Shown here: positions 16,781 through 25,961 of the stretch, in pieces
Layout: every line of letters starts with the position of its first letter
Numbering within the stretch: the stretch's first letter is position 1
Made by a program: the position numbers and the translations under genes
Source of the DNA: Halobacteriovorax sp.
GTDB taxonomy: Bacteria > Bdellovibrionota > Bacteriovoracia > Bacteriovoracales > Bacteriovoracaceae
Assembly (NCBI GenBank): GCA_002720865.1
Contig: PBIO01000014.1
Coordinates: 62,001 to 126,000 of the forward strand
Length of the DNA: 64,000 nucleotides
Reading direction: 5' to 3'
Notes under the pieces: model-generated
What the model was told of the DNA's origin: nothing
Databases searched by the model: none
The model's input: only the letters and a program-made list of their open reading frames with translations

Positions 16781-19225
16781 TTTGGATAATGCTACTTTTA
16801 AAACCTCATCAAAGTGAGACACGGGAAAAAACTTTAGCCCTCTACGGTGTCTTTCAGGAACCTCTTTTAGATCCTTTTCATTTTGCTTTGGTAAAATAAT
16901 CGTTCTTATACCAGCTCTTTTTGCAGCTAAAACTTTTTCTTTTATTCCACCTACAGGCAAAACTTTACCTGTAAGACTTAACTCACCAGTCATAGCGAGA
17001 CTTGATTTAACTTTTTTATTACTGGCTAGACTATATAGCGCTAAAGCCATAGTGATACCTGCACTTGGTCCATCCTTTGGTGTGGCCCCTGCTGGTAGGT
17101 GTAAATGAACTTCGTGGTTAGCTAAAAAGTCTTCACCATCTCCCTCTGAAGATTTCTTTTTCTTTGGGGACTCTTGCTGAAGTAATCTTTTAACATAGCT
17201 ATAAGCTAGGTTTGCCGATTCGTTCATCACATCACCAAGCTGACCAGTCAGCTTAAATCCTTTACCTTTCAAGGGAAGAGTTTCAATAAATAGAATTTCT
17301 CCCCCATAGGCAGTCCATGCTAATCCTGTTACAACTCCCGGATTAAAAGCTTTTCCTGCTAATTCACTTTGAAATCTAGCTGGTCCTAATAAGTCCTCAA
17401 GTTGCTCAACTTTAGGAGTAAACTTCTTTTTTCTTTTTGAAGAAACCTTTTCTAAAGCTGCTTTACGGCAGAGTTTTGCTAAGAACTGTTCCATCACACG
17501 AACACCAGGCTCTCTAGCATAATCTGTAATAATTTTTTTAAGTACTTTTGAAGAAAGAGTAAATTCAGCTTTATCTAAACCGTGCTTATCTAACAATTTT
17601 GGTACGACCCACTTATTAGCAATTGAAACCTTCTCTTCTATTGTGTACCCACTTAACTCTATAACTTCCATTCTATCCATCAAAGGCTCAGGTATATTAC
17701 CAATATAGTTTGCCGTTGCGATAAACAAAACTTTTGATAAATCAAAAGGCACATCTAAATAACTATCAATAAAAGTAGAGTTCTGTTCAGGATCAAGAAC
17801 TTCAAGCAAAGCTGAAGCTGGATCACCCTGGTGAGAAGTTCCAAGTTTGTCTATCTCATCCAACATAATAACTGGGTTATTAACTTCAACTCTCTTTAAG
17901 GCCTGAATAATTTTCCCAGGCATTGCCCCAACATAAGTTCGCCTATGCCCTTTAATTTCAGCTTCATCTCTCATTCCGCCTAAACTAAAACGATAAAACT
18001 CGCGGCCCAAAGAACTTGCAATACTTTTTCCCATTGAAGTTTTACCAACACCTGGAGGTCCTGATAAACAAAGTATTGTTCCATCGAAATTTGGTTTTAA
18101 TTTACGAACTGCTAAAAACTCTAGGATTCTTTCTTTTGCTTTTTCTAAACCATAATGCTCTTTCTCTAGTATTTTTTTGGCATTAGCGATATCGACCTTA
18201 TCTTCTGAAGATTTGCTCCAAGGAAGGTCTAACATCCAGTTTAAATACGTTCTTGCTACATTGTACTCTGGGCTTGAATCTGGAATAACCTCAAGCCGTT
18301 CCATTTCCTCTTTAGCAGATTTTAATGCAGCTTCGGGCATTCCACATTCTTCTAATTTTTCTTTCATTTTTTTGAGATCACGAGTCTTTTCATCTTCGTC
18401 CATCCCAAGTTCGTTTCTAATGACCTTTAACTGTTCTCTTAAGAAATACTCTCTTTGATATTTATTAACTTTATCATTTACTTCATCAGAAATTTTCTTC
18501 TGTATATCAGCTACGTCTTTTTCTCTTTTTAAATACACAAGAAGCTTAGCAAATCTCTTTTTCACGACCAATGTTTCTAAAAAGTCTTGGGCTTCTGGTA
18601 TATCGAGTGAAATGGCGAAAGCAACAAGGTCTGCTAACGCACCCGGTGAAGGAGAATTTAGCATTGCCAATTTCATCTCTTCATTGAAATAGGGATTAAT
18701 CTCACTCAGCCTCTTAACTTGATTGATTACACTTCTTGTATAAGCATCAAGCTCTTCGTCAGCTTCGAGAATGTCATCGAACACTTCAAATTTAGCTCTG
18801 AGCAAAGGAGTATCTTGTACATATTCAAAAGCTCTGTATCTCTTAACTCCATGGACCAATACATTAACTGAACCATCCGGAAGTTTAAGTTTCTTTACTA
18901 CCTTACAAAGAACTCCCACTTTATAAATATCGGCCGGTTTAATCTCTCTATTCTCTAAGTCAATTGCCTCTTCATCTAAGAATTGACCATTTTCATCTTT
19001 TAGTTCGGCCTTAACTAAATTCAAGGCTACATAACCACTCGTCATTAAATAATGATCTAACTCAGGTGTAAATTTTTCCTCAGTCAATATAATCGGAGCA
19101 ATCATCCCTGGAAAAATGGGTGAATTCATAATTGGAATAATAACCACTTCATCTGGAAAATCTGTGAAGTCTTCATTATCGTTTGCTTTAATTTGAACTT
19201 GATATTCGCCGTCGAGATCGGACAT
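16778..19225 (-). CDS. lon: ATP-dependent protease Lon
   Basis: Lon degrades misfolded and regulatory proteins in the cytoplasm. The 815-residue protein has the N-terminal substrate domain (VVIIPIMNSPIFPGMIAPI), a coiled region, the AAA+ module with Walker A GPPGVGKT (about residue 388) and Walker B VIMLDEIDK, and the protease domain with the catalytic Ser in PKDGPSAG (about 719) and Lys in GGIKEKVLAA (about 762). All key residues are present and the length is typical. It follows the AMIN-domain gene by 29 bases and is probably transcribed from the promoter ahead of that gene. Confidence 0.97.
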   Translation of the reverse strand: MSDLDGEYQVQIKANDNEDFTDFPDEVVIIPIMNSPIFPGMIAPIILTEEKFTPELDHYLMTSGYVALNLVKAELKDENGQFLDEEAIDLENREIKPADIYKVGVLCKVVKKLKLPDGSVNVLVHGVKRYRAFEYVQDTPLLRAKFEVFDDILEADEELDAYTRSVINQVKRLSEINPYFNEEMKLAMLNSPSPGALADLVAFAISLDIPEAQDFLETLVVKKRFAKLLVYLKREKDVADIQKKISDEVNDKVNKYQREYFLREQLKVIRNELGMDEDEKTRDLKKMKEKLEECGMPEAALKSAKEEMERLEVIPDSSPEYNVARTYLNWMLDLPWSKSSEDKVDIANAKKILEKEHYGLEKAKERILEFLAVRKLKPNFDGTILCLSGPPGVGKTSMGKSIASSLGREFYRFSLGGMRDEAEIKGHRRTYVGAMPGKIIQALKRVEVNNPVIMLDEIDKLGTSHQGDPASALLEVLDPEQNSTFIDSYLDVPFDLSKVLFIATANYIGNIPEPLMDRMEVIELSGYTIEEKVSIANKWVVPKLLDKHGLDKAEFTLSSKVLKKIITDYAREPGVRVMEQFLAKLCRKAALEKVSSKRKKKFTPKVEQLEDLLGPARFQSELAGKAFNPGVVTGLAWTAYGGEILFIETLPLKGKGFKLTGQLGDVMNESANLAYSYVKRLLQQESPKKKKSSEGDGEDFLANHEVHLHLPAGATPKDGPSAGITMALALYSLASNKKVKSSLAMTGELSLTGKVLPVGGIKEKVLAAKRAGIRTIILPKQNEKDLKEVPERHRRGLKFFPVSHFDEVLKVALSK

Positions 19226-19254
19226 TATAATAACCTCATAATTTTAGATTAACT

Positions 19255-19731
19255 TTAGCTTTTAATATCGATAACCAATCTTCCAGGGTTATCTAGGTAG
19301 AAAATATCAACGCTTACTTTTTCTTTAAATTTTAATTCAACCGATAAAGTTTCTTTTGATATAGGGAAAAAGTTTATTGAATCAACATACTTAGTTTTTC
19401 CAAAAGAATTAATTCCTTTTGTTAACTGCGTATCAAATAAATCTACATATAGATTTTTGTTCCCTGAGTTTATATGACCGTAAACTTTTGGGATTTTTTT
19501 TGTTTTGAAATCAAAGACTATTCTTTCGTAGCCAAGAGACTTATTATAATTATGCCTTACTGCTTTTAACGTACTTGTAACAGTTGGCCCTCCATTATGA
19601 AAAATTCCTTTATCTAGATATATCGATTTTTTTCTAGATGTAATTCTTCTAATTCTTTCACCTAAAAGGTCTTGCCCTAAGGCCGAAACCGAAAAGCTTA
19701 ATAGTAGAAGAATTGATAAGATACACTTCAT
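19255..19731 (-). CDS. Exported AMIN-like domain protein
   Basis: The 158-residue protein has a signal peptide (MKCILSILLLLSFSVSALG). Its mature C-terminal half ERIVFDFKTKKIP...LYVDLFDT...LSVELKFKE...DNPGRLVIDIK follows the AMIN domain pattern found in periplasmic amidases and secretins, which helps localise proteins to peptidoglycan or envelope machines. The frame starts five codons earlier, but GGAG lies nine bases before the ATG at 19731, so I prefer that start. It lies directly upstream of lon in one operon; the link between a periplasmic AMIN protein and Lon is not obvious. Confidence 0.75.
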   Translation of the reverse strand: MKCILSILLLLSFSVSALGQDLLGERIRRITSRKKSIYLDKGIFHNGGPTVTSTLKAVRHNYNKSLGYERIVFDFKTKKIPKVYGHINSGNKNLYVDLFDTQLTKGINSFGKTKYVDSINFFPISKETLSVELKFKEKVSVDIFYLDNPGRLVIDIKS

Positions 19732-19767
19732 AACGCAAGACTCCATTCTTGTTTAGAATTACACTTA

Positions 19768-19796
19768 ATTATGTGATTTCAGTGAGGCTTTTCCAA
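19768..19796 (-). promoter_or_regulatory. Candidate sigma-70 promoter for the AMIN-lon operon
   Basis: On the minus strand TTGGAA (19791-19796), 17 bases, CATAAT (19768-19773). The predicted start lies about 30 bases before the ATG at 19731. Confidence 0.5.
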
Positions 19797-19821
19797 GCAT
19801 AAAGCTCAGCTAATTTTAAAT

Positions 19822-21555
19822 TTATAATATACGGGAAAGCTTTGAAAAATTCGCTAGAACAAGACCCAAGAAAAAAGCGACCATAAAGCCGGCTGAGCCT
19901 GAAGGTGGCCCTCCAGGAGTCCCAACAGTTCCACAGCTTAGAATGCTAGGATCTTCTTGTTTTTTCCGTTTCTCTAGTTCTGCCAAAGCGGAAGACTTAG
20001 TTTGGGAGTTCTCTCCTACGGATATTGCCCGCGGAGCGTCAACGCAGTTTGTATTATCTTGGAAGGTATATTTCTTTTCAGAAATCTTTGAATAAACCCC
20101 TAGTTCTTTTTTACTTACACTTAGAACCAATAAATAAAAATTCTCTGAATCACTATGATCAGAATGCCCTGGAAAAAAGCTATCTTCAGAGAAGGGCTTT
20201 GAAACTATAAAGTCTGATATTTTTTCTGGAGTGATTGAAAACTTAAAAGTGTTATTAGAAGCGACACTATCTAATTTTATCCTTCCTACTACATCTAGAT
20301 CAGCACTATTATCACTGTCGTATCTCAATCCATATGCATCAGCATTTGTTTCATATTCAATGGTCTCAGTTATCGAACTTAGTGAAAGTCGAATCGGTGA
20401 ATACAAGCTTTGACTTACAATTTTAATGTCCAAATAAATATCACCACTAGGAACTGAATAATTTGTTAAATCTATTTCAAACTCATCTGGAGTATTTAAA
20501 GTAATATCTGATTCAGAAAAATAGCCTGTAATAGCATCACCTGTATTCCCAAAAGCATCCACAATATTAATCGAGTTTGTTCCGCCGTTTTTATTTTGCA
20601 TGTAACTTACTGGGGCTGATAATTCACAACCAATTGAAATATTACCAACATTTATGCTACTTGAAGATCCAGTTGAAACACCTTGAGGCCTTCCCTCCTC
20701 AGATCTTCTACAGGATTGAAAAAATGTTCCCCGATAATTTTTTTCCGACAAACAAAAGTCACTTCTTGCCGTTCCAAAATGACTTGGCAAATTAGCTTTC
20801 CCGCTAAGAGGTTTTAAATATAAATAGTAAGTTTCCAATTTTGAGAGACCAGAGATTATAAATGATCCATCGGACTCAGAAACGGCTGAAGCAATGACTT
20901 GTCCGGTTGAAGATGAAATTGCCTGTACATGAGTACCAAAAATGCCAACCCCACTGCCACCAATAACTTTTCCAGTAATTTGAGAATCACTTGTCGTATA
21001 TAAATGTCGAACTGCTGCCTTATCGTCACCGGCCAAGGTATCTTGCCCACTAGAAAGAGAATAAAACATTGTCGACCCATGAACCTCGCTATGTCCAAGT
21101 CCAATAAAGTGGCCTAATTCATGAGTTAGTACGTCTCCTATATAATTACCGGAATTCGTATTTGTAGTGAAGAAAATTGAATCATTTAATAAAATATCTG
21201 ATTCAATAATTGTGCCGGTGGATTGCTCAAATGAGACCTTAGTTATTCCTAGAACACTCGAGCCAGTAAAAACACTTGAGTCACTTGTGAAATAAATATC
21301 ATTTCTTCCAAAAACCGGTCCATTGGAAACAAATCCAGAATTAAAAGAAAAGCCCTGAGAACTAAACTCATTTTGAGCAGAGCTCAGAATTCCAGAGAGT
21401 GCACTTTGGCCTATAAGACTAGAGTTTGAGGAATTAAAATATATTTCTGCCGTGTTATCTGCCCAATGAAGCTCTTCTCCATATGTACCTCTATTAATAG
21501 TATAGGCAAGGCAAATTTGCGGTAAATTAATTAATAGAAGTAAGAGAAGTTTCAA
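19822..21555 (-). CDS. Secreted metzincin (matrixin-like) metalloprotease with C-terminal anchor
   Basis: The 577-residue protein has a signal peptide (MKLLLLLLINLPQICLA) and a zinc-protease domain with HELGHFIGLGH at residues 145-155 and the Met-turn STMFYS at 161-166, followed by AGDDKAAVRHLY as in matrixins. A carboxypeptidase-regulatory-like beta domain follows (about 192-260). The rest is a Ser/Asn-rich beta region. The C terminus has a Cys, a Gly/Pro-rich linker (GTPGGPPSGSAG), one hydrophobic helix and a basic end, resembling GlyGly- or MYXO-type sorting tails. Likely role: extracellular or surface proteolysis, plausible for a predator. The upstream exported gene ends three bases before it. 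Confidence 0.88.
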   Translation of the reverse strand: MKLLLLLLINLPQICLAYTINRGTYGEELHWADNTAEIYFNSSNSSLIGQSALSGILSSAQNEFSSQGFSFNSGFVSNGPVFGRNDIYFTSDSSVFTGSSVLGITKVSFEQSTGTIIESDILLNDSIFFTTNTNSGNYIGDVLTHELGHFIGLGHSEVHGSTMFYSLSSGQDTLAGDDKAAVRHLYTTSDSQITGKVIGGSGVGIFGTHVQAISSSTGQVIASAVSESDGSFIISGLSKLETYYLYLKPLSGKANLPSHFGTARSDFCLSEKNYRGTFFQSCRRSEEGRPQGVSTGSSSSINVGNISIGCELSAPVSYMQNKNGGTNSINIVDAFGNTGDAITGYFSESDITLNTPDEFEIDLTNYSVPSGDIYLDIKIVSQSLYSPIRLSLSSITETIEYETNADAYGLRYDSDNSADLDVVGRIKLDSVASNNTFKFSITPEKISDFIVSKPFSEDSFFPGHSDHSDSENFYLLVLSVSKKELGVYSKISEKKYTFQDNTNCVDAPRAISVGENSQTKSSALAELEKRKKQEDPSILSCGTVGTPGGPPSGSAGFMVAFFLGLVLANFSKLSRIL

Positions 21556-21558
21556 TGC

Positions 21559-22281
21559 TTACCCCTTTCTATTAAAAAGTTTATAAGATGATGTACCAAG
21601 TACAGAAAGAACTATCATTAGCCAAAACATGGCCGTGTTCGACTCATTTTCAGGTCTTTCCTGATTGATTGAGGCTGGAGCTCTCGAGCTCTTACTATTT
21701 CCATTGTTTAGATTTAATTTTTTCGAGTTATAAACAAATTTTTCACCTTTAAAATCACTAAGAGGTTCACCAAACTTATCCTCGACCATACTTTGAAAGT
21801 CTTGATATCTTATCCCACTGATCTGTGAATTCTTGGGAAAAATGGCACTATTCAAATATGTCGTTCCAGCCTCTTTTGAAATTGTATATTTGCCAAGCCC
21901 GAAGTTTAGTAGATGAAATCCGTTACTCCCTCTATTGATTAATAAAACGACATCTTCGTTTGGAGAAAATTCTGGACTCCCGGAATACTTGTGCACAATT
22001 CCCTGCCAAACTCCGCCAGGGATTGTGACCTTGAAATTATTCTTATTAATAATATCTCCAGGCTTCAGACCTGATGACTTATCTAGCGCTATCGAAATTT
22101 CAGTTATAACTTCACCTCGACTATTTTTTTTATAAACTTTGCTTTGATATTTTCCTCGAATCACACCATAGGATTCTTTAATCTGATCTTCTAAAGGTGT
22201 TGGGATATAAACTGCTGAGAAGGCCAGAGAGCTGAATCCCAAGAATATTAGAAAATAGAGTTTAAGTAGGTAAAGTTTCAT
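21559..22281 (-). CDS. Exported protein with C-terminal membrane anchor, partner of the metzincin gene
   Basis: The 240-residue protein has a signal peptide (MKLYLLKLYFLIFLGFSSLAFS), a beta-rich mature domain with GVIRGKYQSKVY, PGGVWQGIVHKYSG and NEDVVLLINRG, a Ser/Asn/Arg linker and a C-terminal helix ending in a short basic tail (FNRKG). I do not recognise a named family. The architecture, exported domain plus linker plus C-terminal helix plus basic end, repeats that of the metzincin downstream, and the genes are three bases apart, so the two products probably go to the same place. It could be a chaperone, inhibitor or co-anchored factor. Confidence 0.7.
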   Translation of the reverse strand: MKLYLLKLYFLIFLGFSSLAFSAVYIPTPLEDQIKESYGVIRGKYQSKVYKKNSRGEVITEISIALDKSSGLKPGDIINKNNFKVTIPGGVWQGIVHKYSGSPEFSPNEDVVLLINRGSNGFHLLNFGLGKYTISKEAGTTYLNSAIFPKNSQISGIRYQDFQSMVEDKFGEPLSDFKGEKFVYNSKKLNLNNGNSKSSRAPASINQERPENESNTAMFWLMIVLSVLGTSSYKLFNRKG

Positions 22282-22343
22282 ATCCTACTTAACTCATCGG
22301 TTAATATCCCTATAACTTTACTGTTTAGGTCGGTTTAATCTGG

Positions 22344-24920
22344 CTATAAGTCATTGAAATCTATCAAATTATCAGCAATCTTGGAGAAATAATGATTACT
22401 ATCGATAATAATAACCGTATTTTTCATCCGTTTAAGCTCTTTTAAAATTGAAGAAATCCCGTCGAGTTCTTGCCCAGAAAGGCCAATAGATAAGTTATCA
22501 AATATGAGAATCTCTCCAGTTGCTTTTAGATTTAGATTCTTCAAGAACTGTAATCTCAACCTCTCCCCACCAGATAAACTTTTAAGAGTTCTAGAGAGGG
22601 ATAGATGAGAAAGATTTAGTAGTTTGGTATATTCCAGAAGCTTCGCGAACTTAGGAGTTAGTTTATATGTTTCGAAAACTTCTTTCAGAGGCAGGTTGTA
22701 AGATTGATCAACCGTAAAAGTGCCATCACTTATGGTTGAGATATCATTTTTTAATTTAGTTCCATTACAGTCTTCACATTTTATTGTTAAGTTTTCTAAG
22801 AACTGCATATCAATTTCTAAAATTCCTCTCCCCTCACAGGTCATGCATTTACCAAGGTCGGAGTTTGGTGAAAAGCAACCTGGCTCTAAGCCCAATTTCT
22901 CTGAAACGGGAAGTTTGGAAAAGTGTTTTCTAACGAGTTCTGAAAATCCTAAAAAAGTTCCGACAGTTGACCTTGAGCTAGCTGTTCTCAACTCGGGATC
23001 AAAGTAGCTTATTTTTGAAATCACGTTCGTGGTGTGAAATCTTTTAAAATCATATGGCAAATCAAAGTTTTTAACCCCACTATGCTTTAACTCAATATGG
23101 TTGTAGAAAAGTTGTTTAAAAAACAAAGACTTTCCTGACCCCGAATCACCAATAACCCAGCTAATATTTCCTAGAGGGACCTTAATATTTTTAATAAAAA
23201 GGTCTAAAATTTTTGCTTCCGAAAACTCTACGTATGACTTCGACTTTAATTTAGGTATTACTATTTTTGGAGCTGGAGTAATTTTCTTTCGTTTATTCTT
23301 TTCAACTGAAACAACATCCCCCCCATGACTTCCCGCTCCTAGTCCCATTTTTATAAGGTAATCACTTCTTGATTGAAGAAATCTAGAATGATCAACAAAG
23401 GCAACTGTATTACCTTGAGCTTTTAGTTTCTCAAATTTCTTATAGAGTATCCCTTGCTCTTTAATCGACAATCCCCTAGATGGTTCATCAAAAACAAAAA
23501 GCATTCCGGTGCCTTCTTGGGCCAAAATTTTAACCAAAAGTAATCTTTGATATTCTCCTGATGATAAGGTTTTAACCTTTCTATTCAAAGAAACACCCCC
23601 GAGACCTAGTTCTTTAGCGGTCTCAAGAATAAAAGACAGTTTCTTAAAGGATAAATCTTTATCAGTACTGCTTTCTTTTAAGGTGGCCTCTATTTGATTA
23701 ATCTTACTACTCAAAGCATCTGACAGCTCTAAATCGCTCAGGTACACACTCAGCTTATTGATCCTTAACCGAGTTCCTAAACAAGTCTCACAAGTTCTTT
23801 CTGTTTTTAATCTCCTAGAAAGAATTCTTATACTTCGCTTATATTTCTTTCTTTCAAAATAATTATATATTTCTTCCAGACCACAAAAATTGTCGCCACC
23901 TTTTTCAAGTATACTCCACTTAGCTTTACTCATTTTCTCAAATTTTAACTCTGGATTAATCTTTTTTTTCTTTAAATCTTTTTTAAAGTCATCCATCAAA
24001 TGAGCAAATTGTTTATATGTAAGTAGTGGAATGGCTCCTTCATCTAAAGTTAAGGTTTCATTTTTAACAATTTTTGTTAGATCGTAATCCAGAGTCTGGC
24101 CAAATCCATCACATTCATCACATGCACCCGTTGCAACAAGAGGATTAAACTTGTCAGAAGAAAAATCCGAATTAAAAATTGGGGTACTGCAGTCTCCACA
24201 AAAAGATCCTGAATCTTCATATTCAGTATTTTTCTGACTTCCATTCACTTTAATCAAAAATACTATTTTTGAATTACCAACAAAATCTTCCAATCTCGAT
24301 AATGCCGAAGATATATTCTTCTTGCGACATCGGGTCACTTCCCAAAAGGCGTGATCATCATTGAAATCTTCAATTTTAGATTTTTTCCCCTTACAACTTC
24401 TCGCGGGAGTACCTGTCGGGGTCAAATTCTTATATGCATCTTTTTTAATAAAAAAGTGGATTACTTCCTTATCGTCTAGATTTCGAGACCAATTATTTAC
24501 AAAATCCTCAAAAGACTTTTTTACAATCTCTCCACCACACTCGGCACAGTAAAAGTCTCCATTTAACGTATAATGGCGAGTTAGTAATTCTGTCGCTCCT
24601 ATTAGATCAGAGACCACTGGCCTAGACCCCACAACAGGATTTATTTGAGCTAGTGCCCACACAGGTAGAACTGGCTCGATCTTATCTACATCTGCTGAAG
24701 GAGGAATATTCCAAAGAAACTTAATATCGTTAGGAAGGCTATTTAAATAACGTCTTTTTGATTCATCAACGAGAGTACCAAAGGCAAGTGAAGTCTTCCC
24801 CGAACCAGAGGGTCCATATATACAAGTAATCTTAGAAATAGGGATTTTTACATCTATATTTTTAAGATTATTAGTCCTTGCACCCTCAATTTTAATATCG
24901 CTGAACTTACCCTTAGACAT
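22344..24920 (-). CDS. UvrA-like ABC ATPase with a degenerate second ATPase site
   Basis: The 858-residue protein has UvrA architecture throughout: Walker A GPSGSGKT (36-43), a CxxC near 124, a divergent UvrB-binding-like segment (about 190-235), a zinc finger FCGDC...ACDEC, the ERTCETCLGTRL segment, signature LSSGEYQR, Walker B FVFDEPSRGLS, second Walker A GDSGSGKS (about 588), a second zinc finger CMTC...CEDC, signature LSGGERLR and a second Walker B. That last one reads LIFDNLSIGL, so the catalytic Glu of the usual DEP is Asn. The first signature has Ser for Gly. It is shorter than UvrA (about 940). It may act in DNA damage handling or drug tolerance like UvrA2 proteins; canonical repair is uncertain. 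It starts just after the rpsI terminator. Confidence 0.85.
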   Translation of the reverse strand: MSKGKFSDIKIEGARTNNLKNIDVKIPISKITCIYGPSGSGKTSLAFGTLVDESKRRYLNSLPNDIKFLWNIPPSADVDKIEPVLPVWALAQINPVVGSRPVVSDLIGATELLTRHYTLNGDFYCAECGGEIVKKSFEDFVNNWSRNLDDKEVIHFFIKKDAYKNLTPTGTPARSCKGKKSKIEDFNDDHAFWEVTRCRKKNISSALSRLEDFVGNSKIVFLIKVNGSQKNTEYEDSGSFCGDCSTPIFNSDFSSDKFNPLVATGACDECDGFGQTLDYDLTKIVKNETLTLDEGAIPLLTYKQFAHLMDDFKKDLKKKKINPELKFEKMSKAKWSILEKGGDNFCGLEEIYNYFERKKYKRSIRILSRRLKTERTCETCLGTRLRINKLSVYLSDLELSDALSSKINQIEATLKESSTDKDLSFKKLSFILETAKELGLGGVSLNRKVKTLSSGEYQRLLLVKILAQEGTGMLFVFDEPSRGLSIKEQGILYKKFEKLKAQGNTVAFVDHSRFLQSRSDYLIKMGLGAGSHGGDVVSVEKNKRKKITPAPKIVIPKLKSKSYVEFSEAKILDLFIKNIKVPLGNISWVIGDSGSGKSLFFKQLFYNHIELKHSGVKNFDLPYDFKRFHTTNVISKISYFDPELRTASSRSTVGTFLGFSELVRKHFSKLPVSEKLGLEPGCFSPNSDLGKCMTCEGRGILEIDMQFLENLTIKCEDCNGTKLKNDISTISDGTFTVDQSYNLPLKEVFETYKLTPKFAKLLEYTKLLNLSHLSLSRTLKSLSGGERLRLQFLKNLNLKATGEILIFDNLSIGLSGQELDGISSILKELKRMKNTVIIIDSNHYFSKIADNLIDFNDL

Positions 24921-24929
24921 TTAATAACC

Positions 24930-24965
24930 CCAAAAACATAAAAGCCCATCCTATTGGATGGGCTT
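24930..24965 (-). terminator. Rho-independent terminator after rplM-rpsI
   Basis: AAGCCCATCC (24942-24951) pairs with GGATGGGCTT (24956-24965) around TATT; on the minus strand the stem is followed by TTTTATGTTTTTG. It lies between rpsI and the UvrA-like gene. Confidence 0.85.
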
Positions 24966-24991
24966 CTATAGTAAAGAAATTTTTTAATTGT

Positions 24992-25393
24992 CTAACGTTT
25001 AGAAAATTGGAATTTTCTACGTGCACCTGCAAGACCAGCTTTCTTTCTTTCAACTTTTCTCGAGTCACGAGTAAGAAAACCTGCTTTCTTAAGCTCACCA
25101 CGAATAGTCGGGTCAACCTTAAGAATAGCTCTTGCAATTCCAAGACGACATGCACCAGCCTGACCTGTTGTACCGCCACCTTTAACATTAATATTAATGT
25201 CATATTTATCAGCTAGCTTTAATAAGCTTAGTGGTTGGTTAACTACGTAACGGTTAGTTCCCTTAGGGAAGTAATCCTTAATATCTCTTTTATTAATTGT
25301 TACGTTACCCTTACCGGATGCTAAATAAACTCTAGCTACTGAACTTTTTCTACGTCCAACTGCTTGAGAATCATATGTTTTACCTTTTGCCAT
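24992..25393 (-). CDS. rpsI: Small ribosomal subunit protein S9
   Basis: S9 sits in the head of the 30S subunit with its basic tail reaching the P-site tRNA. The 133-residue protein contains [14 protein letters not shown] near the N terminus, [20 protein letters not shown] in the middle and the conserved C-terminal [10 protein letters not shown] ending in Lys-Arg. It follows rplM by 16 bases, the near-universal L13-S9 pair, and ends in a terminator. Confidence 0.97.
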   Translation of the reverse strand: MAKGKTYDSQAVGRRKSSVARVYLASGKGNVTINKRDIKDYFPKGTNRYVVNQPLSLLKLADKYDININVKGGGTTGQAGACRLGIARAILKVDPTIRGELKKAGFLTRDSRKVERKKAGLAGARRKFQFSKR

Positions 25394-25409
25394 AACTTCA
25401 ACCTACCTA

Positions 25410-25847
25410 TTATAACTCTAGCGCAACTGGCTTTTGAGCTTCGTGCGAGTGCTCAGCACCAGCAAAAACTCTCAGTTTTGTTAATTGTTTTCTACCAAGA
25501 CTTGTATGTGGAAGCATACCTTTAACGGCACCCATTAGAATAGCCTCTGGCTTTCTTTCCAATTGCTCTTTAGCAGTTCTTTCTTTTAGACCACCCATAT
25601 AATTTGAATGTCTGTAATAAACTTTGTCGTTCCACTTATTTCCTGTGAACTTGACCTTGTCTGCGTTGATCACAACAACGAAGTCACCAGAATCAGTATT
25701 AGGAGTATACTTAGGACTTCTTTTGCCTCTAAGCACGTCTGCTATCTCTGTAGCAAGTCTTCCCACTACTTTATCAGTAGCGTCAACCAGGTACCACTTC
25801 TTATCAGCATCAGCAGGTTTAAGAACGAAAGATTTTTGCGTGTACAT
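25410..25847 (-). CDS. rplM: Large ribosomal subunit protein L13
   Basis: L13 is an early-assembly 50S protein. The 145-residue protein carries KWYLVDATDKVVGRLATEIA, the DFVVVINADKVKFTGNKW core, YYRHSNYMGGLK and VKGMLPHTSLGRKQLTKLRV, all family-typical. It is first in the rplM-rpsI operon behind a good promoter. Confidence 0.97.
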   Translation of the reverse strand: MYTQKSFVLKPADADKKWYLVDATDKVVGRLATEIADVLRGKRSPKYTPNTDSGDFVVVINADKVKFTGNKWNDKVYYRHSNYMGGLKERTAKEQLERKPEAILMGAVKGMLPHTSLGRKQLTKLRVFAGAEHSHEAQKPVALEL

Positions 25848-25903
25848 TTAATCACCAACCAAATTGTTAAAATTTATGCTTTTTCACCTTTTTAGTGAGG
25901 TTC

Positions 25904-25933
25904 CTTATATAGGAATATTGGGCCCATAGTCAA
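25904..25933 (-). promoter_or_regulatory. Candidate sigma-70 promoter for rplM-rpsI
   Basis: On the minus strand TTGACT (25928-25933), 18 bases, TATAAG (25904-25909). The leader would be about 50 bases. The spacer contains GGGCCC, and the -10 lies in the near-palindrome CCTATATAAGG. Confidence 0.65.
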
Positions 25934-25961
25934 GAAGTTACAATTCTATTAAAGGAACTAT

